Below, piece by piece: positions 31,559 through 41,266 of a stretch of 64,000 bases of DNA (the stretch's first letter is position 1; the number at the start of each line of letters is the position of its first letter). Made by a program: the position numbers and the translations under genes. Under the pieces are notes generated by a model. It did no database searches and had not been told where the DNA came from. It was given only the letters and a program-made list of their open reading frames with translations. Origin of the DNA: Shewanella algidipiscicola (GTDB lineage: Bacteria; Pseudomonadota; Gammaproteobacteria; Enterobacterales; Shewanellaceae); contig NZ_QPQT01000017.1 of assembly GCF_003605125.1 (NCBI RefSeq), forward strand, positions 1 to 64,000, written 5' to 3'.

Positions 31559-33733
31559 ATGTTTCCTTTGCCTATTGGGCTACGCACCAAAGTCGCCATC
31601 TTGTCTCTATTTTTACTCTGCCTACCCTGGCTGGGCTATCAATACGTGTGGGAGATGGAAAAATACCTGCGCCACGGTCAAGAAAAAACCCTCGAAGGCA
31701 CGACCCAAGCATTAGCGACCGCCCTGCATGAGCGACCAAAACTGTTCGACAAACAAGCCAGTTTTTTGTCACGAGTGGAGCAAGGACGAGACTTATACGC
31801 CTATCCATTGGCAAGCCCTATCCAGCTCGATGGCAAACTCAACGATTGGGGTAATTATCGTCACCGCAGCCTCCATTACGGCCAAGAGCATCAACTGTTT
31901 AACCTTAACGATAATCATCCACCCGCGATCCACTTTAACCATATGGTCGGCAAATATGCCGGCCACCTGTACGCCTTTTTCGAAGTCACAGATCCGAATG
32001 TGGTATACCGCGGCACCAATAGCTTAAGTATTGAAACCAATGATCATCTAGCCATTGCCACTCAGACACCTGACGGCAAATTTAAACGTTATATTGTCGC
32101 CACCATCCGCGATGGCTGGATAAGCGCATTCCAATTGCCTGAAAACCCTAAGCGAAAAACCCCCGTTACGCCAGAGCTAAAAATTCAAGGTAAATGGCGT
32201 AAGACGGAACAAGGTTATAATATTGAGCTGCGGATCCCACTGGACATGGTGGGCAGTAAATTGGGGTTTGCCATCGCCGATGTCAACGATAAACGCCACC
32301 GACGGGTAGAAGCCATTGTCGGCACCTCGGCCACAGACGATGTGAATGAACTGGGTACTGTATTGGTTCCGTCCCCTGAAATTGAAAGTATTATCAAAGG
32401 CATGAGCCATAACAGCTCACGCATTTGGGTGGTAGACAAACATGGGCGAGTCTTGGCTAAATCGGGTGATATTCACAGTAACAATAACGTTTGGGCTCAA
32501 GCGGCAACCGAACGCAGCGATGAAAGTGCTTGGGAGCATTTTAAACAAGAATATTTACACCCACTCTACTATCGCGTACTGACCACCCCAGCCAAGGACT
32601 TTGTCGACTCGCTGCAAGACTCAGCCGTACTCGAAGGTAGCCATATTAAGCGCGCCTTATCGGGCAAGTTTGGCTCAACTTGGCGCTTAACTCCCGACGG
32701 AAAAGCGGTGGTCTTGGCTGCTGCCAGCCCGATTTGGATTGACGATACCGTCATGGGAGTGGTGATTGCCGAAGAAACCACTCATGGTATTCGCACCCTG
32801 CGCAACAAGGCACTCGAAAAGCTGTTTAACGTGATCATTACCGTGATGAGTATGGGAACCCTTGCCCTATTCTTTTTCGCCTCGAGCATCTCCAGTCGCA
32901 TCCGCAAGCTCAGGGATGAAGCCGAACAAGCCATCGACAGCCAAGGCCGGATTAAACGGGCCATTGTGGGCTCAAAAGTGCGCGATGAAATTGGTGACTT
33001 ATCACGCAGCTTTGCAAGCATTGTCAGCCGGTTAGGTCAATATACTCATTACCTTGAAAACATGTCATCACGATTATCCCATGAATTGCGCACCCCAGTT
33101 GCCGTAGTGCGTTCATCCTTGGAACACCTCAACGCCCAGGCACTGCCACCTGAGCATCAAAAATATGTCGATCGTGCTCAAGAGGGGGTCAGCCGCCTTA
33201 GTATGATCCTCAACAACATGAGTGAGGCAACACGGCTAGAAGAGGCACTTACCCACGCCGAAATAGATACTTTCCCACTGGCAAAAGTGATTTCGGGCTG
33301 CATGCAGGGTTATCAAATCACTTACCCTAAGCAGATGTTCGAGGTCGATATTTGCCCCGAGCCGCTTAAGATGCAAGGGGTGCCAGAATATATTGCCCAA
33401 CTGATGGATAAGCTAGTCGCTAACGCCATTGAATTTAGCCTACCCGCTACACCTATAGAGGTGAAACTGCATGCCAAAGGCCGTATCGCCATGCTGAGCG
33501 TTTACAACCAAGGGCCTGCACTACCTGAAAATATGAGTGAGCAAATTTTTGAATCTATGGTCTCGGTGCGCCCACAACCTAATCAAGATAAGCCCCACTT
33601 AGGCTTAGGCCTGTACATAGCGCGCTTGGTTACCGCGTTCCATCAAGGCAGCATTGAAGCTAAAAACATCCAGCAAAACGGCCAACACCAAGGCGTGATG
33701 ATCAGCATCAAACTCCCGATCAACCCAGTGTAA
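31559..33733 (+). CDS. pdsS: Sensor histidine kinase PdsS of the dedicated sortase system
   Basis: The 724-residue kinase has a first membrane helix near residues 10-28, a periplasmic part of about 390 residues, a second helix near 423-445 (NVIITVMSMGTLALFFFASS), a HAMP segment, a HisKA domain with phosphoacceptor His508 (SRLSHELRTPVAVV) and an ATPase domain with VANAIEF and LGLGLYIARLV. The periplasmic part starts with LDGKLNDWGNYR, typical of CBM9/DOMON-like ligand-binding domains, so the signal may be a sugar or wall fragment. It follows PdsR with a two-base gap. Confidence 0.9.
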   Translation: MFPLPIGLRTKVAILSLFLLCLPWLGYQYVWEMEKYLRHGQEKTLEGTTQALATALHERPKLFDKQASFLSRVEQGRDLYAYPLASPIQLDGKLNDWGNYRHRSLHYGQEHQLFNLNDNHPPAIHFNHMVGKYAGHLYAFFEVTDPNVVYRGTNSLSIETNDHLAIATQTPDGKFKRYIVATIRDGWISAFQLPENPKRKTPVTPELKIQGKWRKTEQGYNIELRIPLDMVGSKLGFAIADVNDKRHRRVEAIVGTSATDDVNELGTVLVPSPEIESIIKGMSHNSSRIWVVDKHGRVLAKSGDIHSNNNVWAQAATERSDESAWEHFKQEYLHPLYYRVLTTPAKDFVDSLQDSAVLEGSHIKRALSGKFGSTWRLTPDGKAVVLAAASPIWIDDTVMGVVIAEETTHGIRTLRNKALEKLFNVIITVMSMGTLALFFFASSISSRIRKLRDEAEQAIDSQGRIKRAIVGSKVRDEIGDLSRSFASIVSRLGQYTHYLENMSSRLSHELRTPVAVVRSSLEHLNAQALPPEHQKYVDRAQEGVSRLSMILNNMSEATRLEEALTHAEIDTFPLAKVISGCMQGYQITYPKQMFEVDICPEPLKMQGVPEYIAQLMDKLVANAIEFSLPATPIEVKLHAKGRIAMLSVYNQGPALPENMSEQIFESMVSVRPQPNQDKPHLGLGLYIARLVTAFHQGSIEAKNIQQNGQHQGVMISIKLPINPV

Positions 33734-33823
33734 AATATCTGCGTTCATTGCCCATCCGCCCTTTCATTTGGCCATTTAGATGTTAAGATGGCTAAAAATA
33801 AAATAAGGGTGGGAGTCGCCACA

Positions 33824-34999
33824 ATGAAAAAAGAGACGCAGATAGTTAGCCTAGGCAGAGACAAAAAGTGGACTAAAGGGGTGATTAACCCCCCCGTATT
33901 TCGCGCATCAACCGTGATCTTTGACACTATGGAAGAGATGCGTTTTGCCACCAAAAACCGCGCCAATGGCGAGATGTTTTATGGCCGTCGCGGCACCCCT
34001 ACCCACTTTGCGTTTCAAGCCGCCATCGCCGAACTAGAAGGCGGCGTCGGTACCGCGTTATACCCTTCTGGTTCTGCTGCCATCTCGGGCGCATTATTAT
34101 CGTTTTTAAAGGCTGGCGATCATCTCTTGATGGTCGATAGCGCCTACGAACCGACCCGGGATCTGTGCGACAAGCTGCTCAAAGGCTTCGGCATTGATAC
34201 CACCTATTACGATCCCATGATTGGCGCCGACATCGCCACGCTTATCCAGCCCAATACCAAAGTATTATTTCTCGAATCCCCCGGCTCTATCACCATGGAA
34301 GTGCAAGATGTGCCCACCCTCAGCCGTATTGCCCACCAGCATAATATGGTGGTCATGTTAGATAATACCTGGGCATCACCTATCAACTCGCGTCCATTTG
34401 ATATGGGGGTCGATATTTCGATCCAGGCTGCTACCAAGTATATTGTAGGTCACTCAGATGTGATGCTGGGCACGGCCACAGCAAACAGTCTGCATTGGGA
34501 TCAACTGCGGGAAAACAGTTACTTAATGGGTCAGTGTACCTCTGCCGACGATGTCTATCTTGCCAGTCGCGGACTGAGAACATTGGGCGTGCGTATGGCA
34601 CAGCATGAACAAAATGCGCTTAAAGTCGCTAATTGGTTAGTCAGCAGACCCGAGGTGGATCATATTCGTCACCCCGCATTTGCAAGCTGTCCAGGTCATG
34701 CATTTTTCAAACGCGATTTCAACGCATCCAATGGTTTATTTTCATTTGTGTTAAAGCAAGGCAACCTCAAATCGGTTACCGCACTGGTCGAAAATATGGA
34801 ACACTTTAAGATGGGCTTTTCTTGGGGCGGTTATGAAAGTCTGATCTTGGGCGTATTTGGAATCGATAAACTGCGCACAGCAACCCACTGGGACAGCAGT
34901 AAACCCTTAATCCGCTTACACATAGGACTGGAAAACCCGGACGATCTCATTGACGATTTAGCCCGCGCTTTTGAGCGGTTCAATCAAGCCCAAGGCTAA
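33824..34999 (+). CDS. metC: Cystathionine beta-lyase
   Basis: The 391-residue PLP enzyme converts cystathionine to homocysteine in methionine synthesis. The pyridoxal lysine lies in SIQAATKYIVGHSD (near residue 205). Other motifs: FYGRRGTPTHFAFQ near 60, YPSGSAAI near 85 and DNTWASP near 178. The length matches E. coli MetC (395). The ATG at 33824 is preferred over one 12 codons earlier because GGGAG lies just upstream and the shorter form fits the family. O-succinylhomoserine-using relatives are alternatives, but the overall sequence reads as MetC. It appears to be a single-gene unit. Confidence 0.92.
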   Translation: MKKETQIVSLGRDKKWTKGVINPPVFRASTVIFDTMEEMRFATKNRANGEMFYGRRGTPTHFAFQAAIAELEGGVGTALYPSGSAAISGALLSFLKAGDHLLMVDSAYEPTRDLCDKLLKGFGIDTTYYDPMIGADIATLIQPNTKVLFLESPGSITMEVQDVPTLSRIAHQHNMVVMLDNTWASPINSRPFDMGVDISIQAATKYIVGHSDVMLGTATANSLHWDQLRENSYLMGQCTSADDVYLASRGLRTLGVRMAQHEQNALKVANWLVSRPEVDHIRHPAFASCPGHAFFKRDFNASNGLFSFVLKQGNLKSVTALVENMEHFKMGFSWGGYESLILGVFGIDKLRTATHWDSSKPLIRLHIGLENPDDLIDDLARAFERFNQAQG

Positions 35000-35050
35000 A
35001 TGAGGCGTTGGTGCACTCAGGCTAGGGGGTAAACAAAGGGTAGCGCTAAA

Positions 35051-35080
35051 GGTTTAACCAGAGATTGTAATGGTTAAACC
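35051..35080. other. 10-base inverted repeat after metC
   Basis: Perfect arms GGTTTAACCA/TGGTTAAACC with a 10-base loop lie between the converging metC and creA genes. No T-run follows. Possible weak shared terminator. Confidence 0.5.
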
Positions 35081-35201
35081 CGATGCCATCGCCCCCAAGT
35101 CTGGTCTATGTGACTAAAATACTCAACGGGAGACTTACCGGACTAACACTTCGAATTAGCGCTTACTCATCGCAAGTATAAAATGGGTTAGCACATTCTT
35201 T

Positions 35202-35741
35202 TTAACGTACGGAGTTACCAGCCTTAGTTGCTGGGTCTTGCCAAGCGTGTGTACCATATAAAGGCACCGTTGAGAGGGCGTGCTTATGGCTGCCATTGGT
35301 TTCTTTAGTTGAATACGACAGGTAAATTAAGGTTTGATTTTCAGCATCATAGATTCGGCGCACCTTAAGCACTTTAAATAAAATGCTCAATGAAGCCTTA
35401 AACACCACCTCGCCATTTTTGCTCTTATCGATGGTGGCAATATCCGCGGCGGTTATTGGCCCAGTTTGGCGACAGGCGATACCCATATCAGAGGGATCGG
35501 CAAAATCTAGGTTGGCTTCAATACGGCTAATATGACAGGTGACACCCGGCACTTTGGGATCGTCCAAAGCATCGATAAGCACATCTTTTGTAGTAAACAG
35601 ACCAAGACTCACCTTGCCGACATCATCACCGCAGCCTGTGGCCATTAACATCACGCTAGCAAGTAACAAGGAGGTTAACCCCTTAGATGAATAGGATTGG
35701 GCTGTTGGCGCTTGCGATAAAAATGATGAAAAAAATGACAT
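35202..35741 (-). CDS. creA: CreA family lipoprotein
   Basis: The 179-residue protein matches CreA, a conserved exported protein of unknown biochemical role. The family body is clear: GLFTTKDVLIDALDDPKVPGVTCHISR, then SDMGIACRQTGPI and the C-terminal STVPLYG. The N-terminus is a signal peptide ending in LMATGC, a lipobox with Cys37, so a membrane-anchored lipoprotein is predicted here. CAGGGAAG lies upstream of the ATG. It sits alone; no creBCD genes are nearby. Its upstream region is filled with decaying 15-base repeats. Confidence 0.88.
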   Translation of the reverse strand: MSFFSSFLSQAPTAQSYSSKGLTSLLLASVMLMATGCGDDVGKVSLGLFTTKDVLIDALDDPKVPGVTCHISRIEANLDFADPSDMGIACRQTGPITAADIATIDKSKNGEVVFKASLSILFKVLKVRRIYDAENQTLIYLSYSTKETNGSHKHALSTVPLYGTHAWQDPATKAGNSVR

Positions 35742-35763
35742 AGTAGCTTCCCTGTAACTTAAA

Positions 35764-35853
35764 CCTGAATGACTTGAGCCTGAATGACTTGAGCCTGAAT
35801 AATTTGAACTTGGGTGACTTAAATGTGAGTTGCTTGAACTTTAGTGGCTTCAC
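35764..35853. repeat. Decaying 15-bp tandem repeats upstream of creA
   Basis: Six consecutive 15-base units start from CCTGAATGACTTGAG. The first two are identical and the third differs at two positions. The fourth to sixth keep mainly the central TGACTT/TTGCTT core. The array lies 23 bases upstream of the creA start, so it occupies the promoter or leader. Confidence 0.8.
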
Positions 35854-35941
35854 TTAAGCGACGTGCATCTGAATCACTCACATATCAGCCACTTGAGTAC
35901 GCACCTAAAATACCTACTTGAATATCAGTCACTGGATGATA

Positions 35942-35993
35942 ATGCCTTTTAACGGTAAATACCTAAATTAATCCTATTTACCGTTAAAGGCAT
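35942..35993. other. Long inverted repeat after yegD
   Basis: Arms of 20 and 19 bases (one bulged T), beginning ATGCCTTT and ending AAAGGCAT, flank a 13-base loop. It lies 75 bases beyond the yegD stop. No T-run follows; it could be a weak terminator, an RNA-stabilising stem or a small repeat element. Confidence 0.65.
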
Positions 35994-36067
35994 AACCCCA
36001 CCGCCTTGAGCTAATCGCCTGCGTCAGAATGAAATAACCTTGGTTATCAGGCATTCATTAACCGACT

Positions 36068-37438
36068 TTAATTAAAGATGCGTTGCGACCAGCGGGTTAA
36101 TCCTGCCGTGACGCTACCAAAATGATCGCCAACGACAATATCGATTGCAGGATAGATGGCCGCGATACTGTTATAGATAGCCGGGCTTTTCGCTGTCCCG
36201 CCCGTCACGTAGATAATATCGGGCATGACACCGGATTCGGCTAACGCAGCAGCCATCAAAGATTGAATTTGCGCCACAGGCTGACTAATGGCATCGATAA
36301 ACATCTGCTCGTCGACATTGGCATCCAATTGCTGGCAAATATAATCTAGCGTCACTGTGGTTTTGCTTGTCTCTGACAAGGCAATTTTCGCCGCTTCAGC
36401 ACTTCTGACAATACGATAACCTAGCTGATCTTGCTGCACTTTTAACAAGCGCTGTAGCAAGTCGGCGCGCTCGGCATCGGTAATCAGCGCTTTGATCATA
36501 TTGCGCGAGCTCAGGCTGGCAAAGTCGCGCTGAGCGCTAATATCATTGACAGCCACCGCATTCCAAAACGGTTTACTTGGTACAGGTAGGCCATTGACCA
36601 TATGACTGCCAAGCCCCATGTGCTGCATAAAAGCTTTCATCGATAAGGCGATATCCAGATCGTTACCCCCGATCCGCTGTCCACTATGACCTAAGAAATC
36701 GTCGCTGCGATCGGCTTTGTCGATATGCGATGGGCCCATTTTGACCACTGAGCAATCTGTGGTGCCGCCACCAACGTCGACAACCAACACCGTTTTATCA
36801 TCGGTTAAGCTGGCTTCAAAATCCATGCCTGCCGCTAGCGGTTCAAACAAAAAGGCCACGGCCTCAAATCCAGCTCGGCTGGCCGCTAAACGCAAGATAT
36901 CTTCGGCTTGGGCATTACTCTCTTCGCCGCCAATGCCTTGAAAGTTGACCGGACGCCCTATCACCGCATGGGTCACTTTTTGGCCGCGGCTCGCCAGCTT
37001 TGCATCGGCGAGTTGTTTGATGTGCAGCATCATCATGGTGACGATATCTTCGAATAAGGCCACTTGGTCTGCTCGTAATCCTGTCGCACCTAAAAACGAT
37101 TTAGGTGAACGGACATAAAAGCCCTCTTCGGGCATCTCAAGGTAATGTTGCACCGCTTGTTCGCCAACAAAAACCGCCTGTTCATCTGCATCTAGGTCTA
37201 ACTCTCGACGAGCTTGGCGGGCACGACTCAACTGCGCTGAGCGTGCTGTTGCATAGGCGCTTTGCTGCTCAACCGGCAGCGCTTTAAACACTGCCTCACA
37301 AATAAGGTCCCGGTCGAGGGCATATAAGGTTGAAACCAGATAATGTGAATCAGTTGACAAGGGTATTAGCGTAACAGTGTCTTGATCCATTATTCCCACG
37401 GCGCAATTGGCGCTACCGTAATCGAATCCAACAAACAT
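36068..37438 (-). CDS. yegD: Hsp70-like protein YegD
   Basis: The 456-residue protein is a short Hsp70/actin-fold relative and aligns with E. coli YegD (450) throughout. It has the phosphate-1 motif MFVGFDYGSANCAVGI at the N-terminus, SPKSFLGATGL near 130, IGRPVNFQGIGG near 175, phosphate-2 DVGGGTTDCSV near 230 and adenosine motif VTGGTAKSP near 420. It lacks the full Hsp70 peptide-binding domain, so a chaperone role is uncertain. The start at 37438 has GGAG eight bases upstream; a longer frame adds 24 unrelated residues. A long inverted repeat follows the stop. Confidence 0.92.
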   Translation of the reverse strand: MFVGFDYGSANCAVGIMDQDTVTLIPLSTDSHYLVSTLYALDRDLICEAVFKALPVEQQSAYATARSAQLSRARQARRELDLDADEQAVFVGEQAVQHYLEMPEEGFYVRSPKSFLGATGLRADQVALFEDIVTMMMLHIKQLADAKLASRGQKVTHAVIGRPVNFQGIGGEESNAQAEDILRLAASRAGFEAVAFLFEPLAAGMDFEASLTDDKTVLVVDVGGGTTDCSVVKMGPSHIDKADRSDDFLGHSGQRIGGNDLDIALSMKAFMQHMGLGSHMVNGLPVPSKPFWNAVAVNDISAQRDFASLSSRNMIKALITDAERADLLQRLLKVQQDQLGYRIVRSAEAAKIALSETSKTTVTLDYICQQLDANVDEQMFIDAISQPVAQIQSLMAAALAESGVMPDIIYVTGGTAKSPAIYNSIAAIYPAIDIVVGDHFGSVTAGLTRWSQRIFN

Positions 37439-37692
37439 GCTTAAGCTCCAACGAGTAAAAAGCCGTGCAAAATAGCACACTCGCACTAAAAGACAACCAA
37501 CGTCATACAATAATCGCGCCCCAACAGGGAAATAACTTCAGTTCAGGAGACATTAACGCCGCACCTAGGCAACCGATTGCCGCTCACGTGTGGCACTCGC
37601 CTGCTAAGCACATGGCACAACTACCCACATATGACCTGCCCAATAACGCTTAATAGACTAGACTTAATATTAGCTAGACTCAGGACGCCGTT

Positions 37693-39279
37693 ATGACTGC
37701 ACAGCTAACATCAGCAAGATGGGCTCGCAAGAGCGAATGGCTCACCCACCGCAGGCAGATAAATTGGCAATGGACTCACCGGCCGCAGGCCAACGAGATC
37801 ATAACCAGTATCATAGGCCTGCTTGTGATGCTATTACTGACTATAAGTGCCTCGAGCACTGCTATGGCGCAAGCTAAAATCCATGCCATCACAGAGCCAC
37901 AAGCTCACACACAGCAGAGCGTGCCATTATTACGCTTTGAAGGGGCTATCGGCCCAGCTGTCAGCGAATACTTGATCAGCGAAATCACTCAGGCGAATCA
38001 ACTTCCTTTATCGCAGCGTCCCCCCTTGCTAATGATCACTATGGACACCCCGGGTGGCCTTGTCAGTAGTTTACGTACCATCAACCAAGCCATATTGGCC
38101 TCGACAATACCTATCGCGTGTTTAGTCTCTCCCTCTGGCGCCAGAGCCATGAGTGCGGGAACCTATATCTTGTACGCCTGCCATGTTGCAGCAATGGCAC
38201 CTGCCACAACCTTAGGTGCAGCAACGCCAGTCAAGATGGGGGGGCCTATATCTCCGCCTAATGCGCCCTCACCTAAAGATTCCCCCCCTGCCGATCGCGG
38301 CGATAAAAATGGCAGTGGTGAAAATAACAATAGAGATAAAATAACCCCGTCAGATAATGGCAGTGCAATGGAGCGTAAGGTGTTAAATGATGCCGTAGCG
38401 AGCATTCGCGCCTTAGCGACACTGCGCAAGCGTAACATCGACTTTGCCGAGCGTGCTGTCACCGAGGCCGCCACCTTGACGGCAACTGAAGCCTTAGCCC
38501 AAAACGTGATCAACTTTATTGCTGATGATGCCGCCGATCTGCTAGCTCAACTCAATGGCACCCAAGTGGATATGGGGGATAAACTGCTGACATTAACCTT
38601 AGACAATGCCCAACTCATAGCCCATCAACGCAGCTGGCGTAATCACTTTATTGCAACCATTACCGACCCCAATGTCGCCTATATTTTAATGCTGATTGGT
38701 ATTTACGGCATATTGCTCGAATTTTATAGCCCAGGAGTCGGCGTTGCGGGGGTGACTGGCGCCATATCACTGTTTATCGCTTTGTATGCTTTTCAGTTAC
38801 TGCCTATCAATTATGTTGGACTAGGCTTGATGCTATTAGGTATCAGCTTGTTAGTTGCCGAATCTATGGTGCCAAGTTTTGGCATTTTCGGATTAGGCGG
38901 TGCGGTCGCATTTGCTCTAGGCTCCATTTTCCTCATGGACAGTGAGGTAGAGGATTTTGCGATTTCGCTGCCACTCATTGGTGCAGTAACCGTTACAGCG
39001 CTGCTATTTTCGCTGTGGGTATTAACCACCCTGTGGCGGCAACGTCAACGTAAACCCGTGAGTGGTGATGATGCGATTGTCGGCGCACAGGCCATAGTCG
39101 TAGAGGGATTTATTGAAAAAGGATTTGTCAGCCTTGATGGCGAACATTGGGCCGCGGTGAGTGATAAACCGACCCATACGGCTCAGCGGGTTTTGGTGCT
39201 TGCTAGAGACCACCTCACCCTAAAAGTTACCCCAACCTCCGCCCTTCCCGCTAAGGAGATTATCAATGGACGCAATTAG
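37693..39279 (+). CDS. NfeD-type membrane serine protease
   Basis: The 528-residue protein is a long-form NfeD. A leading signal/anchor segment (about residues 38-60) is followed by a ClpP-fold protease domain. That domain contains [13 protein letters not shown] near 117 and [14 protein letters not shown] near 145, where SAG holds the expected catalytic serine. A polar Pro/Asp/Asn-rich insert (about 193-220) follows, then four or five membrane helices (315-450) and a C-terminal OB-fold domain. Long NfeD proteins cleave stomatin-like partners. The slipin gene starts inside its last codons (14-base overlap), which supports a functional pair. Confidence 0.9.
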   Translation: MTAQLTSARWARKSEWLTHRRQINWQWTHRPQANEIITSIIGLLVMLLLTISASSTAMAQAKIHAITEPQAHTQQSVPLLRFEGAIGPAVSEYLISEITQANQLPLSQRPPLLMITMDTPGGLVSSLRTINQAILASTIPIACLVSPSGARAMSAGTYILYACHVAAMAPATTLGAATPVKMGGPISPPNAPSPKDSPPADRGDKNGSGENNNRDKITPSDNGSAMERKVLNDAVASIRALATLRKRNIDFAERAVTEAATLTATEALAQNVINFIADDAADLLAQLNGTQVDMGDKLLTLTLDNAQLIAHQRSWRNHFIATITDPNVAYILMLIGIYGILLEFYSPGVGVAGVTGAISLFIALYAFQLLPINYVGLGLMLLGISLLVAESMVPSFGIFGLGGAVAFALGSIFLMDSEVEDFAISLPLIGAVTVTALLFSLWVLTTLWRQRQRKPVSGDDAIVGAQAIVVEGFIEKGFVSLDGEHWAAVSDKPTHTAQRVLVLARDHLTLKVTPTSALPAKEIINGRN

Positions 39280-40177
39280 TTATAACCCTTCGGTGTTTTT
39301 TATCGCGCTAGGTTTTTTGCTATTGGCTGTACTATTTAGTGCCTTCAGAATCCTACGAGAATATGAACGCGGCGTGATCTTTATGTTAGGGCGCTTTTAC
39401 CAAGTCAAAGGGCCGGGACTGATTATCGTCATCCCTCTTATCCAACAAATGGTGCGTGTTGACCTGCGTACCGTAGTGATGGATGTCCCCACTCAAGATG
39501 TGATCAGCCGCGATAATGTATCCGTTAAGGTGAATGCAGTGCTCTACTTTCGAGTGATCGATGCGCAAAAGGCGATCATTAATGTAGAAGACTACTTACA
39601 AGCCACCTCACAGCTAGCGCAAACGACCCTACGTTCGGTACTAGGCCAACATGAACTGGATGAAATGCTCGCCAATCGAGAGATGCTCAATACCGACATT
39701 CAATCAATATTAGATAGCCGCACCGACGGTTGGGGCATTAAGGTATCGAATGTCGAGATTAAACATGTGGATCTGAATGAAACCATGGTACGCGCCATAG
39801 CAAGACAAGCTGAAGCAGAGCGAACTCGTCGAGCCAAGGTGATACATGCCTCTGGTGAAATGGAAGCCTCGGCCAAACTGGTCACCGCCGCGAAAACCCT
39901 GGCTAAAGAACCTAACGCGATTTTACTACGCTACCTGCAAACGTTAACCGAGATCGCTGGCGAAAAAAATTCGACGATTTTATTTCCTCTGCCGATGAAC
40001 TTACTTAACGGCATTATGGATAAAACCCTATCTGGCGAGGAACCAATGATAACCAACGCTGCAAGGGCAGACGATAATAGCAATGCCAATCTTGGCACCA
40101 TGGCTGATCTCAATGACGCTACTGTTGATGATATTGTTGATGCGCCCTCTTCAGCGAATGAATCCAAGACGGACTAA
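39266..40177 (+). CDS. Slipin (stomatin/SPFH membrane protein)
   Basis: The 303-residue protein has one N-terminal membrane helix ([19 protein letters not shown]) and an SPFH/band-7 domain with [25 protein letters not shown] and [16 protein letters not shown] helical part with [15 protein letters not shown] and a C-terminal LPMNLLNGI segment follow, ending in an acidic tail. Slipins form membrane oligomers and are substrates of the NfeD protease. The two genes overlap by 14 bases and are surely cotranscribed. Confidence 0.93.
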   Translation: MDAISYNPSVFFIALGFLLLAVLFSAFRILREYERGVIFMLGRFYQVKGPGLIIVIPLIQQMVRVDLRTVVMDVPTQDVISRDNVSVKVNAVLYFRVIDAQKAIINVEDYLQATSQLAQTTLRSVLGQHELDEMLANREMLNTDIQSILDSRTDGWGIKVSNVEIKHVDLNETMVRAIARQAEAERTRRAKVIHASGEMEASAKLVTAAKTLAKEPNAILLRYLQTLTEIAGEKNSTILFPLPMNLLNGIMDKTLSGEEPMITNAARADDNSNANLGTMADLNDATVDDIVDAPSSANESKTD

Positions 40178-40227
40178 GTACCACGCTTAAGTGTTAATCG
40201 ATTCACCATAATCATTACAGTTGCACC

Positions 40228-41259
40228 TTACTGACCAAAGCGAGTCGCCTCAAATCGATTAAGCAAGCTATGCACGCAATAACAGGCAATCAGAGTCAAT
40301 ACGATCGCCACCATGATGCTGCTGGCGCGGTACAAACTGCTAAACACCAAGTCGTTATTTGGGGTTAAGTTTTGTCCATACAAGATGCCTAGTGTCGACA
40401 TGCCCGCAAAACCAACGCCAGAGCCCATCGCCTCGCTAATATGCGCTTGACTGAACAACAAGCTAAATAACCAAAACAGTGGCAATAATAACACTAATTC
40501 ATGCGACCAGTTATACAGCAACAGCTGGATCATTAAACCACAACTGACCCCTAAAATGGTGCCCAGAGCACGCCGCCGAGCATAGTCGAGCGCGCCATTC
40601 CAATGCATAGGAAATAGGAGCAATAGTGTGGTCGCCTGCGCCGATAACGAATCACGCAGATCAAACACCTGAAACAGGCAAAAAGATAAGGTCGCCACAC
40701 TGGCACCTAATAGAGCCTCATGTCGCATACGATTAGGACCTTTGCTGGGCGCAGTTGGCGCGGCTCTAGGGCTAACATCAGGAAACACCAGCATCATCAA
40801 TAACGCTATCGCAATTGAGACGATATGACCCCAAAAATTACAAAATACCAAATCGATTAAGTTTGTGTCTGGATAGCTGGCAAAATGCAGCATGATACTC
40901 AAACTAATGACGCCATTGGCACCAAACAGAAATAGGCTACCGCGCGACATACAGGCAAATCGATACAGAAATAACACGAAGGCCAGCAATGACATCACCA
41001 CAGGTTGTCCGCCAAACACTCCAGCGATGAGGCTCACTTCAAGAATAGATAACACCGATGAGGCGATCACTTGGCGAGTCACATGCATCGACATGACAGG
41101 CACTAACCCCAGCAATAACATGGGCGTTACGGTAAAAAACACCCCATAATTAAAGCCCATCAGCTTGCTACATAAAAAGCCGAGACTGGCCCCTGTGGCG
41201 ATACGTAAACATTGCTGCAGATCGTTGCTTGTCATCGGATGATGACGAATTAACTGCAT
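40228..41259 (-). CDS. DUF2955/FUSC-like inner-membrane protein
   Basis: The 343-residue protein has about ten hydrophobic helices in two halves, in the style of aromatic-acid exporter and FUSC families. The second half includes YARRRALGTILGVSCGLM. It is encoded directly after an HlyD-type adaptor, which suggests the pair works as an efflux system. The ATG at 41259 follows GAGGTGG; a GTG two codons earlier is also possible. The substrate is unknown; toxic organic acids or drugs are plausible from family context. Confidence 0.8.
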   Translation of the reverse strand: MQLIRHHPMTSNDLQQCLRIATGASLGFLCSKLMGFNYGVFFTVTPMLLLGLVPVMSMHVTRQVIASSVLSILEVSLIAGVFGGQPVVMSLLAFVLFLYRFACMSRGSLFLFGANGVISLSIMLHFASYPDTNLIDLVFCNFWGHIVSIAIALLMMLVFPDVSPRAAPTAPSKGPNRMRHEALLGASVATLSFCLFQVFDLRDSLSAQATTLLLLFPMHWNGALDYARRRALGTILGVSCGLMIQLLLYNWSHELVLLLPLFWLFSLLFSQAHISEAMGSGVGFAGMSTLGILYGQNLTPNNDLVFSSLYRASSIMVAIVLTLIACYCVHSLLNRFEATRFGQ

Positions 41260-41266
41260 AACCACC

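Noticed and set aside
35764..35853. CRISPR array
   Set aside because: The 15-base units are directly adjacent without spacers and decay progressively; no cas genes are near.
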